A program made the translations under genes and the position numbers. The notes below the pieces were generated by a model. It was not told where the DNA came from. It was given only the letters and a program-made list of their open reading frames with translations, and ran no database searches. Shown here piece by piece: positions 36,101 through 48,520 of a stretch of DNA of 64,000 bases. Origin of the DNA: Mesostigma viride. Lineage: Eukaryota; Streptophyta; Mesostigmatophyceae; Mesostigmatales; Mesostigmataceae. Location of the stretch: positions 547,219 to 611,218 of the forward strand of contig RPFO01000114.1 of assembly GCA_009746045.1 (NCBI GenBank), written 5' to 3'. Position 1 is the stretch's first letter, and each line of letters begins with the position of its first letter.

Positions 36101-38890
36101 ATCCTCATCATTAATTACATAATTGCCATCCATGTACGTACACGGGCCATGATGACACCATGGGAGCCTGAATCCTCATCATTAAGTACATACATGCCAT
36201 CCATGTACGTAGACGGGCCATGCATGATGAAACCATGGGAGCCTGAATCCTCATCATTTTTTTTTCTTTGACATCCATGTGTACACGTAGACACGCCATG
36301 ATGACACCATGGGAGCCTGAGTCCTCATCATTTTTTTTATGAGACATCCATGTACGTAGACGGGCCATGATGACACCATGGGAGCCTGAATCCTGATCAT
36401 TTTTTTTTCTTTGACATCCATGTACGTAGACGGGCCATGATGACACCATGGGAGCCTGAATCCTCATCATTAATTACATACATGCCATCCATGTACGTAC
36501 ACGGGCCATGATGACACCATGGGAGCCTGAATCCTCATCATTTACTATTCCTTGACATCCATGTACCTAGCCCAGCCATGGAGACACCATGGGAGCCTGA
36601 ATCCTCCTCATTAATTACATAAATGCCAACCATGTACGTAGACAAACCATGATGACACCATGGGAGCCTGAATCCTCATCATTTACTATTCCTTGACATC
36701 CATGTACGTAGGCCAGCCATGATGACACCAATGGAGCCTGAATCCTCTTCATTTTTTTTATGAGAGGATTCAGGTTACATAAATGCCAACCATGTAGGTA
36801 GACAAGCCATGATGACACCATGGGAGCCTGAATCCTCATCATTAAATACATAAATGCCATCCATGTACGTAGGCCAGCCATGATGACACTATGGGAGCCT
36901 GAATCCTCATCATTAATTTCATACATGCCAACAACACGTAGACGGGCAATGATTACACCATGGGAGCCTGAATCCTCCTCATTAATTACATAAATGCCAA
37001 CCATGTACGTAGACAAACCATGATGACACCATGGGAGCCTGAATCCTCATCATTTACTATTCCTTGACATCCATGTACGTAGGCCAGCCATGATGACACC
37101 AATGGAGCCTGAATCCTCTTCATTTTTTTTATGAGAGGATTCAGGTTACATAAATGCCAACCATGTAGGTAGACAAGCCATGATGACACCATGGGAGCCT
37201 GAATCCTCATCATTAAATACATAAATGCCATCCATGTACGTAGACGGGCCATGATGACACCATGGGAGCCTGAATCCTCATCATTATTTACATAAATGCC
37301 ATCCATGTACGTACACGGGCAATGATGACACCATGGGAGCCTGAATCCTCATCATTAATTACATAAATGCCATTCATGTACGTAGACGGGCCATGATGAC
37401 ACCATGGGAGCCTGAATCCTCATCATTTTTTTTTCTTTGACATCCATGTACGTGGACGGGCCATGATGACACCATGGGAGCCTGAATCCTCATCATTTTT
37501 TTTATGAGAGGATTCAGGTTACATAAATGCCAACCATGTAGGTAGACAAGCCATGATGACACCATGGGAGCCTGAATCCTCATCATTTACTATTCCTTGA
37601 CATCCATGTACGTAGCCCAGCCATGGAGACACCATGGGAGCCTGAATCCTCCTCATTAATTACATAAATGCCAACCATGTACGTAGGCCAGCCATGATGA
37701 CACTATGGGAGCCTGAATCCTCATCATTAATTTCATACATGCCAACAACACGTATACAAGCCATGATGACACCATGGGAGCCTGAATCCTCATCATTAAT
37801 TACATAATTGCCATCCATGTACGTACACGGGCCATGATGACACCATGGGAGCCTGAATCCTCATCATTAAGTACATACATGCCATCCATGTACGTAGACG
37901 GGCCATGCATGATGAAACCATGGGAGCCTGAATCCTCATCATTTTTTTTTCTTTGACATCCATGTGTACACGTAGACACGCCATGATGACACCATGGGAG
38001 CCTGAGTCCTCATCATTTTTTTTATGAGACATCCATGTACGTAGACGGGCCATGATGACACCATGGGAGCCTGAATCCTGATCATTTTTTTTTCTTTGAC
38101 ATCCATGTACGTAGACGGGCCATGATGACACCATGGGAGCCTGAATCCTCATCATTAATTACATACATGCCATCCATGTACGTACACGGGCCATGATGAC
38201 ACCATGGGAGCCTGAATCCTCATCATTTACTATTCCTTGACATCCATGTACCTAGCCCAGCCATGGAGACACCATGGGAGCCTGAATCCTCCTCATTAAT
38301 TACATAAATGCCAACCATGTACGTAGACAAACCATGATGACACCATGGGAGCCTGAATCCTCATCATTAATTACATAAATGCCATTCATGTACGTAGACG
38401 GGCCATGATGACACCATGGGAGCCTGAATCCTCATCATTTTTTTTTCTTTGACATCCATGTACGTGGACGGGCCATGATGACACCATGGGAGCCTGAATC
38501 CTCATCATTTTTTTAATGAGAGGATTCAGGTTACATAAATGCCAACCATGTAGGTAGACAAGCCATGATGACACCATGGGAGCCTGAATCCTCATCATTT
38601 ACTATTCCTTGACATCCATGTACGTAGCCCAGCCATGGAGACACCATGGGAGCCTGAATCCTCCTCATTAATTACATAAATGCCAACCATGTACGTAGAC
38701 AAACCATGATGACACCATGGGAGCCTGAATCCTCATCATTTACTATTCCTTGACATCCATGTACGTAGGCCAGCCATGATGACACCAATGGAGCCTGAAT
38801 CCTCTTCATTTTTTTTATGAGAGGATTCAGGTTACATAAATGCCAACCATGTAGGTAGACAAGCCATGATGACACCATGGGAGCCTGAAT
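30105..38890 (+). repeat. Satellite array, plus orientation, higher-order block
   Basis: The same ~71-bp monomer is organised into multi-monomer higher-order units. An identical stretch starts at 30529, 31450, 33506, 35190, 36111 and 37796, giving steps of 921, 2056, 1684, 921 and 1685. The 2056 step is a 1685 step with one more 371-bp sub-block, which is visible as a direct repeat at 31954 and 32325. Neighbouring higher-order copies look nearly identical, so homogenisation is recent. Confidence 0.95.
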
Positions 38891-39362
38891 AGTTAGTCTC
38901 CATGCTTTGCTGTAGACTAAGTCTCAAAGGCATTGTGAATACAACGTATGAATAAGCCTTGTAAACCTACGTTGGTATGTGAATATAAATACCACGTGGG
39001 CTATGCAGATAGGAATGCTAGTCGAGTCGCATACGTTTCCCTAGATAGGTACTTTGGGTACTGAGGTACGTGACAGATGTCAGTACCCAGTATACGTAGT
39101 GTCCTGTCATTGGACGGTACTAGAGTATCCTAGATAGGGACCGTACTGCAGCGTGCATTGATTTGTGATCGCACGATGCAGTGACTAGACTGCTACCTGT
39201 CATCGTGTGGCCTCGGGCCAACGGTCTGCACCCAACGGTCACTGGCGGCGCAGCCGGTGAGAGGAACGTTGATAAAGGGTAAACCTATTTTCTAATGAAC
39301 CAAGCAATTCATTGCTCACAGCTTCAGTGTTCTCAAGCAATATATCCCACCGCATTCTAACT
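38891..39362 (+). repeat. 5' LTR of element A
   Basis: 472 bp, beginning AGTTAG and ending CTAACT, so the termini are 6-bp inverted repeats but not TG...CA. A TATA-like TATAAAT lies at 38984-38990. The gag ATG is only 18 bp after the LTR and no 3'-tRNA-complementary TGG primer site is evident there. Confidence 0.93.
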
Positions 39363-39380
39363 TGAATTTTATTTGCTACC

Positions 39381-41953
39381 ATGGCTATCACGAACAAGAA
39401 TGTCGCTAAGAAGCTTACCTACAACGAGGATGATGATGGGCAGGATCGGCGGATGCCCAGAGACAACAACAAGAAGCCGGCTGGCGATGCGGCCATTTCC
39501 AAGAAAAAGAAAAAGAACAAAAAGACTCACAATGGTTGCCAGGACGAGGGGACGGCGGCTGCAAAGCCGACCGACCTACCCCCCTCCCCTGCGAGGCCGG
39601 AGGCCGAGACGGCTCCCCCCGGGGAGACCGGCTTACCCTCGACTCCGGCGGCCGCCCCAGCCGCAACCACGGCTGGCGCGGCCATGGCTGCGGAGACCTC
39701 GGTGGTAAACCCCACTGAGGCTCCACAGTCCGGCCCCACGTTGCCATCTCTTCGGGAGCGTATGCCCCGTCAGACGGCCTCGGTGGCACCGGACGGGACG
39801 ATTACCTTTCGTCCCGCCACATCAAACCTTAATGTCCCTTTCGCCCAGGGACATAACCACATTGAGCTAACGTTTGGGCGACCCTCTGCGTCCCTTCTTC
39901 GCAAGAAGAAGGACATGGAGAGTATTAAACTCGCACGGGTGGTGCGAAAACCTGTGGAACCCATCGCCGGACAACCAATGTCCGACGATGAGGTATCCGA
40001 CACTGCCAGTCTCCCCGATGGGGAGACTGAGATCAATCTTACCCCAGCGCTCCTGGCGGTCGAGCAGGCCGCGCTGGTGGCAAATGAAGAACGCCGAGCG
40101 CGGCAGCGGGACCGAGAGGTCCGCCGAGAGGCGGCTTTTCGGCTCGCCGCTAAGCGGCAAGAATATGAAGAGGAAGCCGCCCGTCGCCTGGCTACCCACC
40201 AGGCGATGGCGGACGCGTACCGCGAGGCCACCCAGCGGTTACGTGACCTCTTAAAAAATGCTGACTATCCCATGGACTATGCGGACAGTCAAGACCTGGC
40301 CGAGCTTGCTCGGTCAGCACACTTTAAAACCATGTCCTCCATCACCCAAGCCAGGGTCACGGAGGCCATCTTGGCCAAACATGGGGTGGTAGCTGAAGAA
40401 GCCCCCCCGCTGGAAACCACCAGCAAGAAACCCTCTCCCCCCCAACCCCTGCAGTACAAGGAGGGACTGCTGGCCCTGGGTGCGAGGAAGGGCAAAGAGG
40501 CGGACTGTCCAGTCCGGCCTGCTATGATCATGGGAGAACCACTCCCTGACATACCCGAGGATGAGGCTGCCTTTCAGGCAGCCCTCCGGGAGCATGAGGT
40601 ACGCAAGGAGATGAAGCGTCTCATGCGGGAGGAGGCCAGGAGGAGAGCAGAGGCAGACACCCCTGCCCGCCCCTCCACCGATGGGGCTGGACCCAGTGGG
40701 GTTACCCGGACACCCCCGGGCTCCCCCAGGGCCACCATGACCCCCCTCCCCCTCCCCCACCACCCCAGGTTCGCCCTGTGGGTTGGGGCCCCCTCCCAAA
40801 CCAGGGGGGGTGGCCAGGACCCCAGGAGGCCCTGGGGGGAGGTGCAGAGGTGCCACAGGCACCCAACAGGCCTGCTGAGGCCCCCCCAAGGAGCGGGGAT
40901 GTCCTGGAACAGCTCGCCATTCTCCAGGCCCAGCTGGCCTCGTTGCAAGATCAGCAGTTAACAGCTAACCAGCTGCAAACTGTCGAGGGCCTGCGCGCCC
41001 TGATGTCGCGGTATGAGCGGGGGACCATCAACCTGGACCCCACCCGCCTGCAACAAGCAACCGACGCTTCTTGAGGGCCAACCCCCCTCTCACAGGTGTG
41101 TTTAACCCTCATAAAAAGGAATCCAAAATCAATATTGCTGGCTTGCCTGAGGGTCACACTGTTGAACAAGCTAAGCAATTTGTTTTTGCTTTGGAGTATG
41201 GGATGGAAGGTCTTAACCTTAGACATCAGTTTAAGGCTCTCAGGGCCTCCTCCACATTCCATCAATCATCTCCTGCAATCAGAGCATTGATTCAAACCTA
41301 TCAGGAACGTACCCTGACACCTGAAGCAGCCATTGAACAGTGGCCTACCTTTATCACTGATCTGAAACAGCTAGTGCTTACCAATAACCACATGGAAGCA
41401 GTAGAACGTTTCAACTGGCTTGCTGCATATAAGGTGAACAAGAATAACCTCTCTGGGGATGCAAAAACATACAGGGTAATGATTGAGAAAGACCTTGAGC
41501 TTCTCAAGCTCCAACCAAGGTATCTCATCCACACCTGGCTAACAAAAGCTAATTTGCAACCTTCTGTCCTGGCTACCCTGCTTACAGGCCTCAAGTCCCT
41601 CTGGGACAACTTCAGAGCTGCCATGCTCTATATCGAGGAGGCAGTGGACCCCCTGGGTACTGGCAACAACCAGGCCCAGGACCCCAAGGTCCAGGGTGTC
41701 CAAGGCCACAAACGCAAGGGGCAGGCCAGCCAGGGGGGGCACCCAAGACCCACAAGTCCTCCCACCAAGGGGGCAGTGGCTCTCAGGGGCGTGGCAACAC
41801 GTGGCACCGTGTGCCCCTGCATGGCAACCCCAACAACAACAACAACAACAACAACAACAGGTCCCAGCAGGGCAACAATAACAACAGGTCCCAACAGGGC
41901 CAAAACAACAACAACAACAGGTCCCAGCAGGGCCAGAACCGGTCCCAGCAGGG

Positions 41954-41984
<31 letters not shown>

Positions 41985-42012
41985 CAGCCTGGCAACCCTG
42001 GGGGGTCCATAA
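39381..42012 (+). pseudogene. gag: gag of element A (frameshifted)
   Basis: The capsid-type polyprotein starts at ATG 39381 in a good context (ACCATGG). The N-terminal 350 residues are charged and coiled-coil prone (ERRARQRDREVRREAAFRLA). A region from about 41100 on (VFNPHKKESKINIAG..., EQAKQFVFALEYGM) looks like the folded capsid. Compared with element B it lacks one C in the run at 40741-40746 and one base near 41064, which breaks the frame between 40740 and 41070. These are single-base changes, one of them in a homopolymer, so sequencing error is as likely as real decay. The product would form the retrotransposon particle. Confidence 0.8.
41733..41739 (+). promoter_or_regulatory. Candidate -1 frameshift site (element A)
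   Basis: The same G heptamer in the same codon phase as in element B, between capsid and nucleocapsid/integrase frames. Confidence 0.5.
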
Positions 42013-43412
42013 GGTGCCTGAGGTGCTTCCAACGAGGGCACGCACGGCACAACTGCCCCAACAACGACTCCCTGGCCAACGGGGTGGATCTCTGCCCGGG
42101 CTGCTGGCACGCACGTCATCCCCTGGGGCCTCCAGGCAGCCGTTGCAACAGGCCTCGCTACCCAAATCAATGTGAGTTCACTCACCTTATGTACTCTGAG
42201 GATGATGATCTCATTACCATTGGGGATGGCAACCAGGGCATAATTGATTTTGAGGCAGCAACCTTACTGTCCTCCCAACACCCTGTTCTGGAACCTTACA
42301 TAAAAGCACTAACCCCTACTGTTGACAACTCCATAGATATCAAGGAGCTTGCTCATCAGCTGCACCTAGCCATGGGTCATGAAACAGTGGCTGAGGAACT
42401 GGCCAGACGGCTGGGGGGTAGTAGCATGGGAAAACAACTCAGGAATGCAGTAAAACTGGCTAGACAACACTGTCAAGAATGTCAGTTCAATAGCCCCAAA
42501 CCTCAAAAATGGCATACTGCAACTCCTTCCACCAATAGGGGCATGATAGTGGGGGATGTGATGCACATCAACAAAGATGTCCAACCCTACCTGATCCTAA
42601 AAGACTCATGGTCCAGGTTCACAGTAATGGAACCCCTACCTGGCATGTCTGCAGGGCAGCTACGTGTTGCACTCATGATTGCTTTACCCAGATTCTACCC
42701 AGTTGACAGAATTTTGCTTGATCAACAATTTTCTTGTCTGACTGACCTGGAAGGGTGTGAAGCAATAGAGATTGCTGGGCTGGAAGATCATGAGGGTCAG
42801 GGGGTCATTGAAAGAACCATCAGATCTGTCAAAACCCTACTAGCCAAAAATCCTTCCAAGGATGCTACTTCAGGGGTCTATTGTGACAGGGCACTCTGGT
42901 GTCATGAAATGTGCACAACCCTAAACATGAGACCTGTCTTGCATGCCACGTGGGGTGAAGTAATCCCAGCAGGCCTGCAGGCAGGTGTATATCCCCCAGA
43001 GGTGATAGCACTGTACAACACTGCACGTGCACAAACCTCAGCAAAACTGGCAGAAAAAGATAAAACCCATTCCAGGCCAGTATTCCAAAAAGGTGATCAA
43101 GTTCTCTATTACAAGGAAAACAGCTTTGGTAAGGTTGGAACTTGGCTAGGTCCAGTTACCATCCGTGGATTTACCAAAAACAGCAAGACCGTGGAGGTCA
43201 AGCACAATATCAATGGGAAGCGTCACAGGGTGAGCTGTCATAGAATTAAGAAGTATTATTCTCCCATGGCAGACGTGCCTGGGGAAGAGTCTTTAAGCAT
43301 GGACTCACTACTTCTATCTGGCAACTCCAGCATGCCCAGCAGTAGCTCTGAGCCACCAATTACTGCTGTTGACAGCACCACAGCACCCTCTGTGAACTTC
43401 CACCCTCAGTGA
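41740..43412 (+). pseudogene. int: Nucleocapsid and integrase frame of element A
   Basis: This frame is reached from gag by a -1 shift. It has an Asn/Gln-rich linker, a CX2CX4HX4C knuckle (CLRCFQRGHARHNC), a second Cys/His cluster, an H-x4-H...C-x2-C integrase zinc motif (HLAMGH, CQEC), catalytic-type Asp in VGDVMHINKD and ILLDQQFSC, and Glu in GVIERTIRS. A WLGPVTI segment near the C-terminus resembles the GPY/F module. One base is missing near 43396 relative to B, ending the frame early in FHPQ. Confidence 0.8.
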
Positions 43413-45395
43413 AGCCAGGCCCACTTCACAACCTGGGGATTGCTTAACCAGGCACGAGGTAGCTGGGTTGGAAGCATTAGCTCAGCCCCAAGGCACCAAA
43501 TTGTCTGCCAACCCTCCCGCTCTGAGGTCAAGATTGGCAGTCGCCTTGCAAGCATTACACAGGTCACATAAGCAACAAGCTGCTGTGGCCGCAGGGTTGG
43601 CAAAAGTCTCAGCTGTGTGCACTAGTCAGGACCCCTGGACCCTGGCAATAGACACTCAGGCACAGGTCAGTGTGATCAGTGCACAAGCCATCCCTGGTCT
43701 TGAGATTGCACCTTCATTTTGGGCACGGGTGCAGGATTTCTCAGGCCAAAGCTCACTGGATGTAGTGGGACAAGTGATGCTCCCTATACTTGGTATTCAG
43801 ACACCCTTCCAGGTGGTGGAGGGGTACTCTGGTAACACCTTGTTGGGGGAACCTTTTGTATCCTATCCTGGGGTGCTTATCTCAGCTAATGAGCTCAGTG
43901 TCACAGGGGTGGGTGCAGTTCCTCTGGACCACTTTAAAATCCCTCTCTCCAGTATTGTCCCTGGTATGGATGCTGTCATCAAGGCAGTCAACACTCAGTA
44001 TGCACCAGGGGAGATCCCTGATCTGGACAAGTTAGTGCACAGCCAGTTCCTCCATCCCTCAGCCTTTGGGCTGGGTAAGTGGGACATAGCCATGCACTCA
44101 CCCCACCAAATCTCCCACGTCATACAAGAATGCAAAACACAAAAAGGGTTTACCAAGTGGCTGATGGCCATTGTCCACCAAGCCAGGCAGGAATGGGTCC
44201 TGCCCAACCCCAAAAACCCTCAATACAAACCGCCTGTCACCCCTTCATGGGACGTGCCAGAGGGAGCCAAAAAGCTCAGATTAAAATTTGTTCTCAAACA
44301 AAAACCACAAAAAGTGGGCTCCCCAATCTTCCATGCCAGACCATGTGTCACAGAATTAAAGGGGACCTCCACACTGCCAAAAGGGGAAACATACACACCT
44401 GGGCTGCAACAAACCTCACTCAGGATCATGCTCTCCCTCTTCCTCCACAACCTCAATGCAGGCCAAGACTATGTCTGCAAAGCCACTGATATTAAAAGGG
44501 CCTTCCTCAGGGGGGACCCAGAAAAGGCTGAATCTGTGTGGAAAGGGAAGGTGTACGTGGTAGACACCCCAGCTGTGTGGAAACCTTATATTGATGAGCC
44601 CCACCTTATCATCAACATTGGGGTGGAAGGGCTTGTCAGTGCCCCAAAAATTTTCAGAGACTCAGCAGAGGAAGTATTCAAAAAGCTCAAGGCCACGTAT
44701 GATGACCTGGACCCATGCTTTTTTGTTGTACCCACCCCCTCTGGACTGCTGTTCTTTGTGTGGCATGGAGATGACCAACTCATTTGTGGGCCTAGAGCTG
44801 AGGTGGAAACCTTTATTCAGCAGGTCCAGGAATCATATGAGATTGGCAAACAGGTGGAATTGAGCACAACCCCCATCCAGTTCTGTGGCATCATGTTGCA
44901 GCTGCATAGGCAGCCAGATCAGTGGGTCTGCTCTCTCTCCCCTCCTGCAGAATATATCCAAGATTGTCTAGATCTGCTGCAGGACAACTACCTCCCCTTA
45001 CATATGTGTGCCACTGTTCAGGGCAAACTGGGGTGGTGGTCAGCCATCTGTGGGGCTCCCTTAGCTGTCATCAGCAGGGTCACCCATGATGTTCTAGTCA
45101 AGATCAAATGCAGTCACATCAGGAAGTTGGTCAATGACTGTCCCCCCCTCATCCTCCATGGCCTGAATCTGATGGAAGACATCCACATCCAATGTGTCAT
45201 GGACAGCTCCATGGAGAGCAGAACAATCAATCAAATGGGGGCACGGGAATCAGGGCTGTTTTTTCTCACCAACAGGTCAGATTACATGTCCCTCACTTCC
45301 TGGTACAGCAGGCTACACCGCAGAAAACCTGGCAGCAGCAACTCAGCTGAATGTCGTGCTGTGGTGTCTGCTGCATTGCATGCTCGTTCCCTGCA
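43413..45395 (+). pseudogene. pol: Protease-RT-RNase H frame of element A, 5' part
   Basis: The protease-like motif AIDTQAQVSVIS and LLGEPFVSYPG are followed by RT segments ATDIKRAFLRG, VEGLVSAPKIF (compare YGLKQAPRAW of copia RT) and WHGDDQLICG. The RNase H start is VMDSSMESR...SSNSAECRAV. The frame is cut at 45400 by the insertion of element B, and the rest lies at 53055-53350. Confidence 0.85.
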
Positions 45396-45400
45396 GCACA

Positions 45401-45872
45401 AGTTAGTCTCCATGCTTTGCTGTAGACTAAGTCTCAAAGGCATTGTGAATACAACGTATGAATAAGCCTTGTAAACCCACGTTGGTATGTGAATATAAAT
45501 ACCACGTGGGCTATGCAGATAGGGATGCTAGTCGAGTCGCATACGTTTCCCTAGATAGGTACTTTGGGTACTGAGGTACGTGACAGATGTCAGTACCCAG
45601 TATACGTAGTGTCCTGTCATTGGACGGTACTAGAGTATCCTAGATAGGGACCGTACTGCAGCGTGCATTGATTTGTGATCGCACGATGCAGTGACTAGGC
45701 AGCTACCTGTCATCGTGCGGCCTCGGGCCAACGGTCTGCACCCAACGGTCACTGGCGGCGCAGCCGGTGAGAGGAACGTTGATAAAGGGTAAACCTATTT
45801 TCTAATGAACCAAGCAATTCATTGCTCACAGCTTCAGTGTTCTCAAGCAATATATCCCACCGCATTCTAACT
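45401..45872 (+). repeat. 5' LTR of element B
   Basis: 472 bp from AGTTAG to CTAACT, with TATA-like TATAAAT at 45494-45500. Shares diagnostic bases with the LTR at 52577-53049. Confidence 0.95.
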
Positions 45873-45890
45873 TGAATTTTATTTGCTACC

Positions 45891-48520
45891 ATGGCTATCA
45901 CGAACAAGAATGTCGCTAAGAAGCTTACCTACAACGAGGATGATGATGGGCAGGATCGGCGGATGCCCAGAGACAACAACAAGAAGCCGGCTGGCGATGC
46001 GGCCATTTCCAAGAAAAAGAAAAAGAACAAAAAGACTCACAATGGTTGCCAGGACGAGGGGACGGCGGCTGCAAAGCCGACCGACCTACCCCCCTCCCCT
46101 GCGAGGCCGGAGGCCGAGACGGCTCCCCCCGGGGAGACCGGCTTACCCTCGACTCCGGCGGCCGCCCCAGCCGCAACCACGGCTGGCGCGGCCATGGCTG
46201 CGGAGACCTCGGTGGTAAACCCCACTGAGGCTCCACAGTCCGGCCCCACGTTGCCATCTCTTCGGGAGCGTATGCCCCGTCAGACGGCCTCGGTGGCACC
46301 GGACGGGACGATTACCTTTCGTCCCGCCACATCAAACCTTAATGTCCCTTTCGCCCAGGGACATAACCACATTGAGCTAACGTTTGGGCGACCCTCTGCG
46401 TCCCTTCTTCGCAAGAAGAAGGACATGGAGAGTATTAAACTCGCACGGGTGGTGCGAAAACCTGTGGAACCCATCGCCGGACAACCAATGTCCGACGATG
46501 AGGTATCCGACACTGCCAGTCTCCCCGATGGGGAGACTGAGATCAATCTTACCCCAGCGCTCCTGGCGGTCGAGCAGGCCGCGCTGGTGGCAAATGAAGA
46601 ACGCCGAGCGCGGCAGCGGGACCGAGAGGTCCGCCGAGAGGCGGCTTTTCGGCTCGCCGCTAAGCGGCAAGAATATGAAGAGGAAGCCGCCCGTCGCCTG
46701 GCTACCCACCAGGCGATGGCGGACGCGTACCGCGAGGCCACCCAGCGGTTACGTGACCTCTTAAAAAATGCTGACTATCCCATGGACTATGCGGACAGTC
46801 AAGACCTGGCCGAGCTTGCTCGGTCAGCACACTTTAAAACCATGTCCTCCATCACCCAAGCCAGGGTCACGGAGGCCATCTTGGCCAAACATGGGGTGGT
46901 AGCTGAAGAAGCCCCCCCGCTGGAAACCACCAGCAAGAAACCCTCTCCCCCCCAACCCCTGCAGTACAAGGAGGGACTGCTGGCCCTGGGTGCGAGGAAG
47001 GGCAAAGAGGCGGACTGTCCAGTCCGGCCTGCTATGATCATGGGAGACCACTCCCTGACATACCCGAGGATGAGGCTGCCTTTCAGGCAGCCCTCCGGGA
47101 GCATGAGGTACGCAAGGAGATGAAGCGTCTCATGCGGGAGGAGGCCAGGAGGAGAGCAGAGGCAGACACCCCTGCCCGCCCCTCCACCGATGGGGCTGGA
47201 CCCAGTGGGGTTACCCGGACACCCCCGGGCTCCCCCAGGGCCACCATGACCCCCCCTCCCCCTCCCCCACCACCCCAGGTTCGCCCTGTGGGTTGGGGCC
47301 CCCTCCCAAACCAGGGGGGGTGGCCAGGACCCCAGGAGGCCCTGGGGGGAGGTGCAGAGGTGCCACAGGCACCCAACAGGCCTGCTGAGGCCCCCCCAAG
47401 GAGCGGGGATGTCCTGGAACAGCTCGCCATTCTCCAGGCCCAGCTGGCCTCGTTGCAAGATCAGCAGTTAACAGCTAACCAGCTGCAAACTGTCGAGGGC
47501 CTGCGCGCCCTGATGTCGCGGTATGAGCGGGGGACCATCAACCTGGACCCCACCCGCCTGCAACAAGCAACCGACAGCTTCTTGAGGGCCAACCCCCCTC
47601 TCACAGGTGTGTTTAACCCTCATAAAAAGGAATCCAAAATCAATATTGCTGGCTTGCCTGAGGGTCACACTGTTGAACAAGCTAAGCAATTTGTTTTTGC
47701 TTTGGAGTATGGGATGGAAGGTCTTAACCTTAGACATCAGTTTAAGGCTCTCAGGGCCTCCTCCACATTCCATCAATCATCTCCTGCAATCAGAGCATTG
47801 ATTCAAACCTATCAGGAACGTACCCTGACACCTGAAGCAGCCATTGAACAGTGGCCTACCTTTATCACTGATCTGAAACAGCTAGTGCTTACCAATAACC
47901 ACATGGAAGCAGTAGAACGTTTCAACTGGCTTGCTGCATATAAGGTGAACAAGAATAACCTCTCTGGGGATGCAAAAACATACAGGGTAATGATTGAGAA
48001 AGACCTTGAGCTTCTCAAGCTCCAACCAAGGTATCTCATCCACACCTGGCTAACAAAAGCTAATTTGCAACCTTCTGTCCTGGCTACCCTGCTTACAGGC
48101 CTCAAGTCCCTCTGGGACAACTTCAGAGCTGCCATGCTCTATATCGAGGAGGCAGTGGACCCCCTGGGTACTGGCAACAACCAGGCCCAGGACCCCAAGG
48201 TCCAGGGTGTCCAAGGCCACAAACGCAAGGGGCAGGCCAGCCAGGGGGGGCACCCAAGACCCACAAGTCCTCCCACCAAGGGGGCAGTGGCTCTCAGGGG
48301 CGTGGCAACACGTGGCACCGTGTGCCCCTGCATGGCAACCCCAACAACAACAACAACAACAACAACAACAGGTCCCAGCAGGGCAACAATAACAACAGGT
48401 CCCAACAGGGCCAAAACAACAACAACAACAGGTCCCAGCAGGGCCAGAACCGGTCCCAGCAGGGAAACAACAACAACAACAACAACAACAACCAGCCTGG
48501 CAACCCTGGGGGGTCCATAA
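45891..48520 (+). CDS. gag: gag of element B (one single-base break)
   Basis: ATG 45891 starts the same charged N-terminal protein as in A. One A is missing near 47047 (GGGAGACC where A has GGGAGAACC), so the frame moves at about 47050-47120. It then continues in the downstream frame through the capsid-like region to TAA at 48520. Regions that are broken in A (near 40741 and 41064) are in frame here. The last part of this frame is a Thr-rich stretch read out of the same CAA repeats that give Asn/Gln in the integrase frame. That fits a switch to the -1 frame before it. Confidence 0.8.
48244..48250 (+). promoter_or_regulatory. Candidate -1 frameshift site (element B)
   Basis: Seven G residues read as caG GGG GGG in the gag frame, matching the X_XXY_YYZ slippery pattern. 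A -1 slip here enters the integrase frame, which is open from about 48064 to 49956. The same site is kept in element A. Confidence 0.5.

Noticed and set aside
25200-38880. Many minus-strand frames of 70-133 codons (MMRIQAPMVSSW-type)
   Set aside because: They are translations of satellite monomers and recur with the repeat. There is no codon bias or conserved protein signal apart from the DNA repeat itself.
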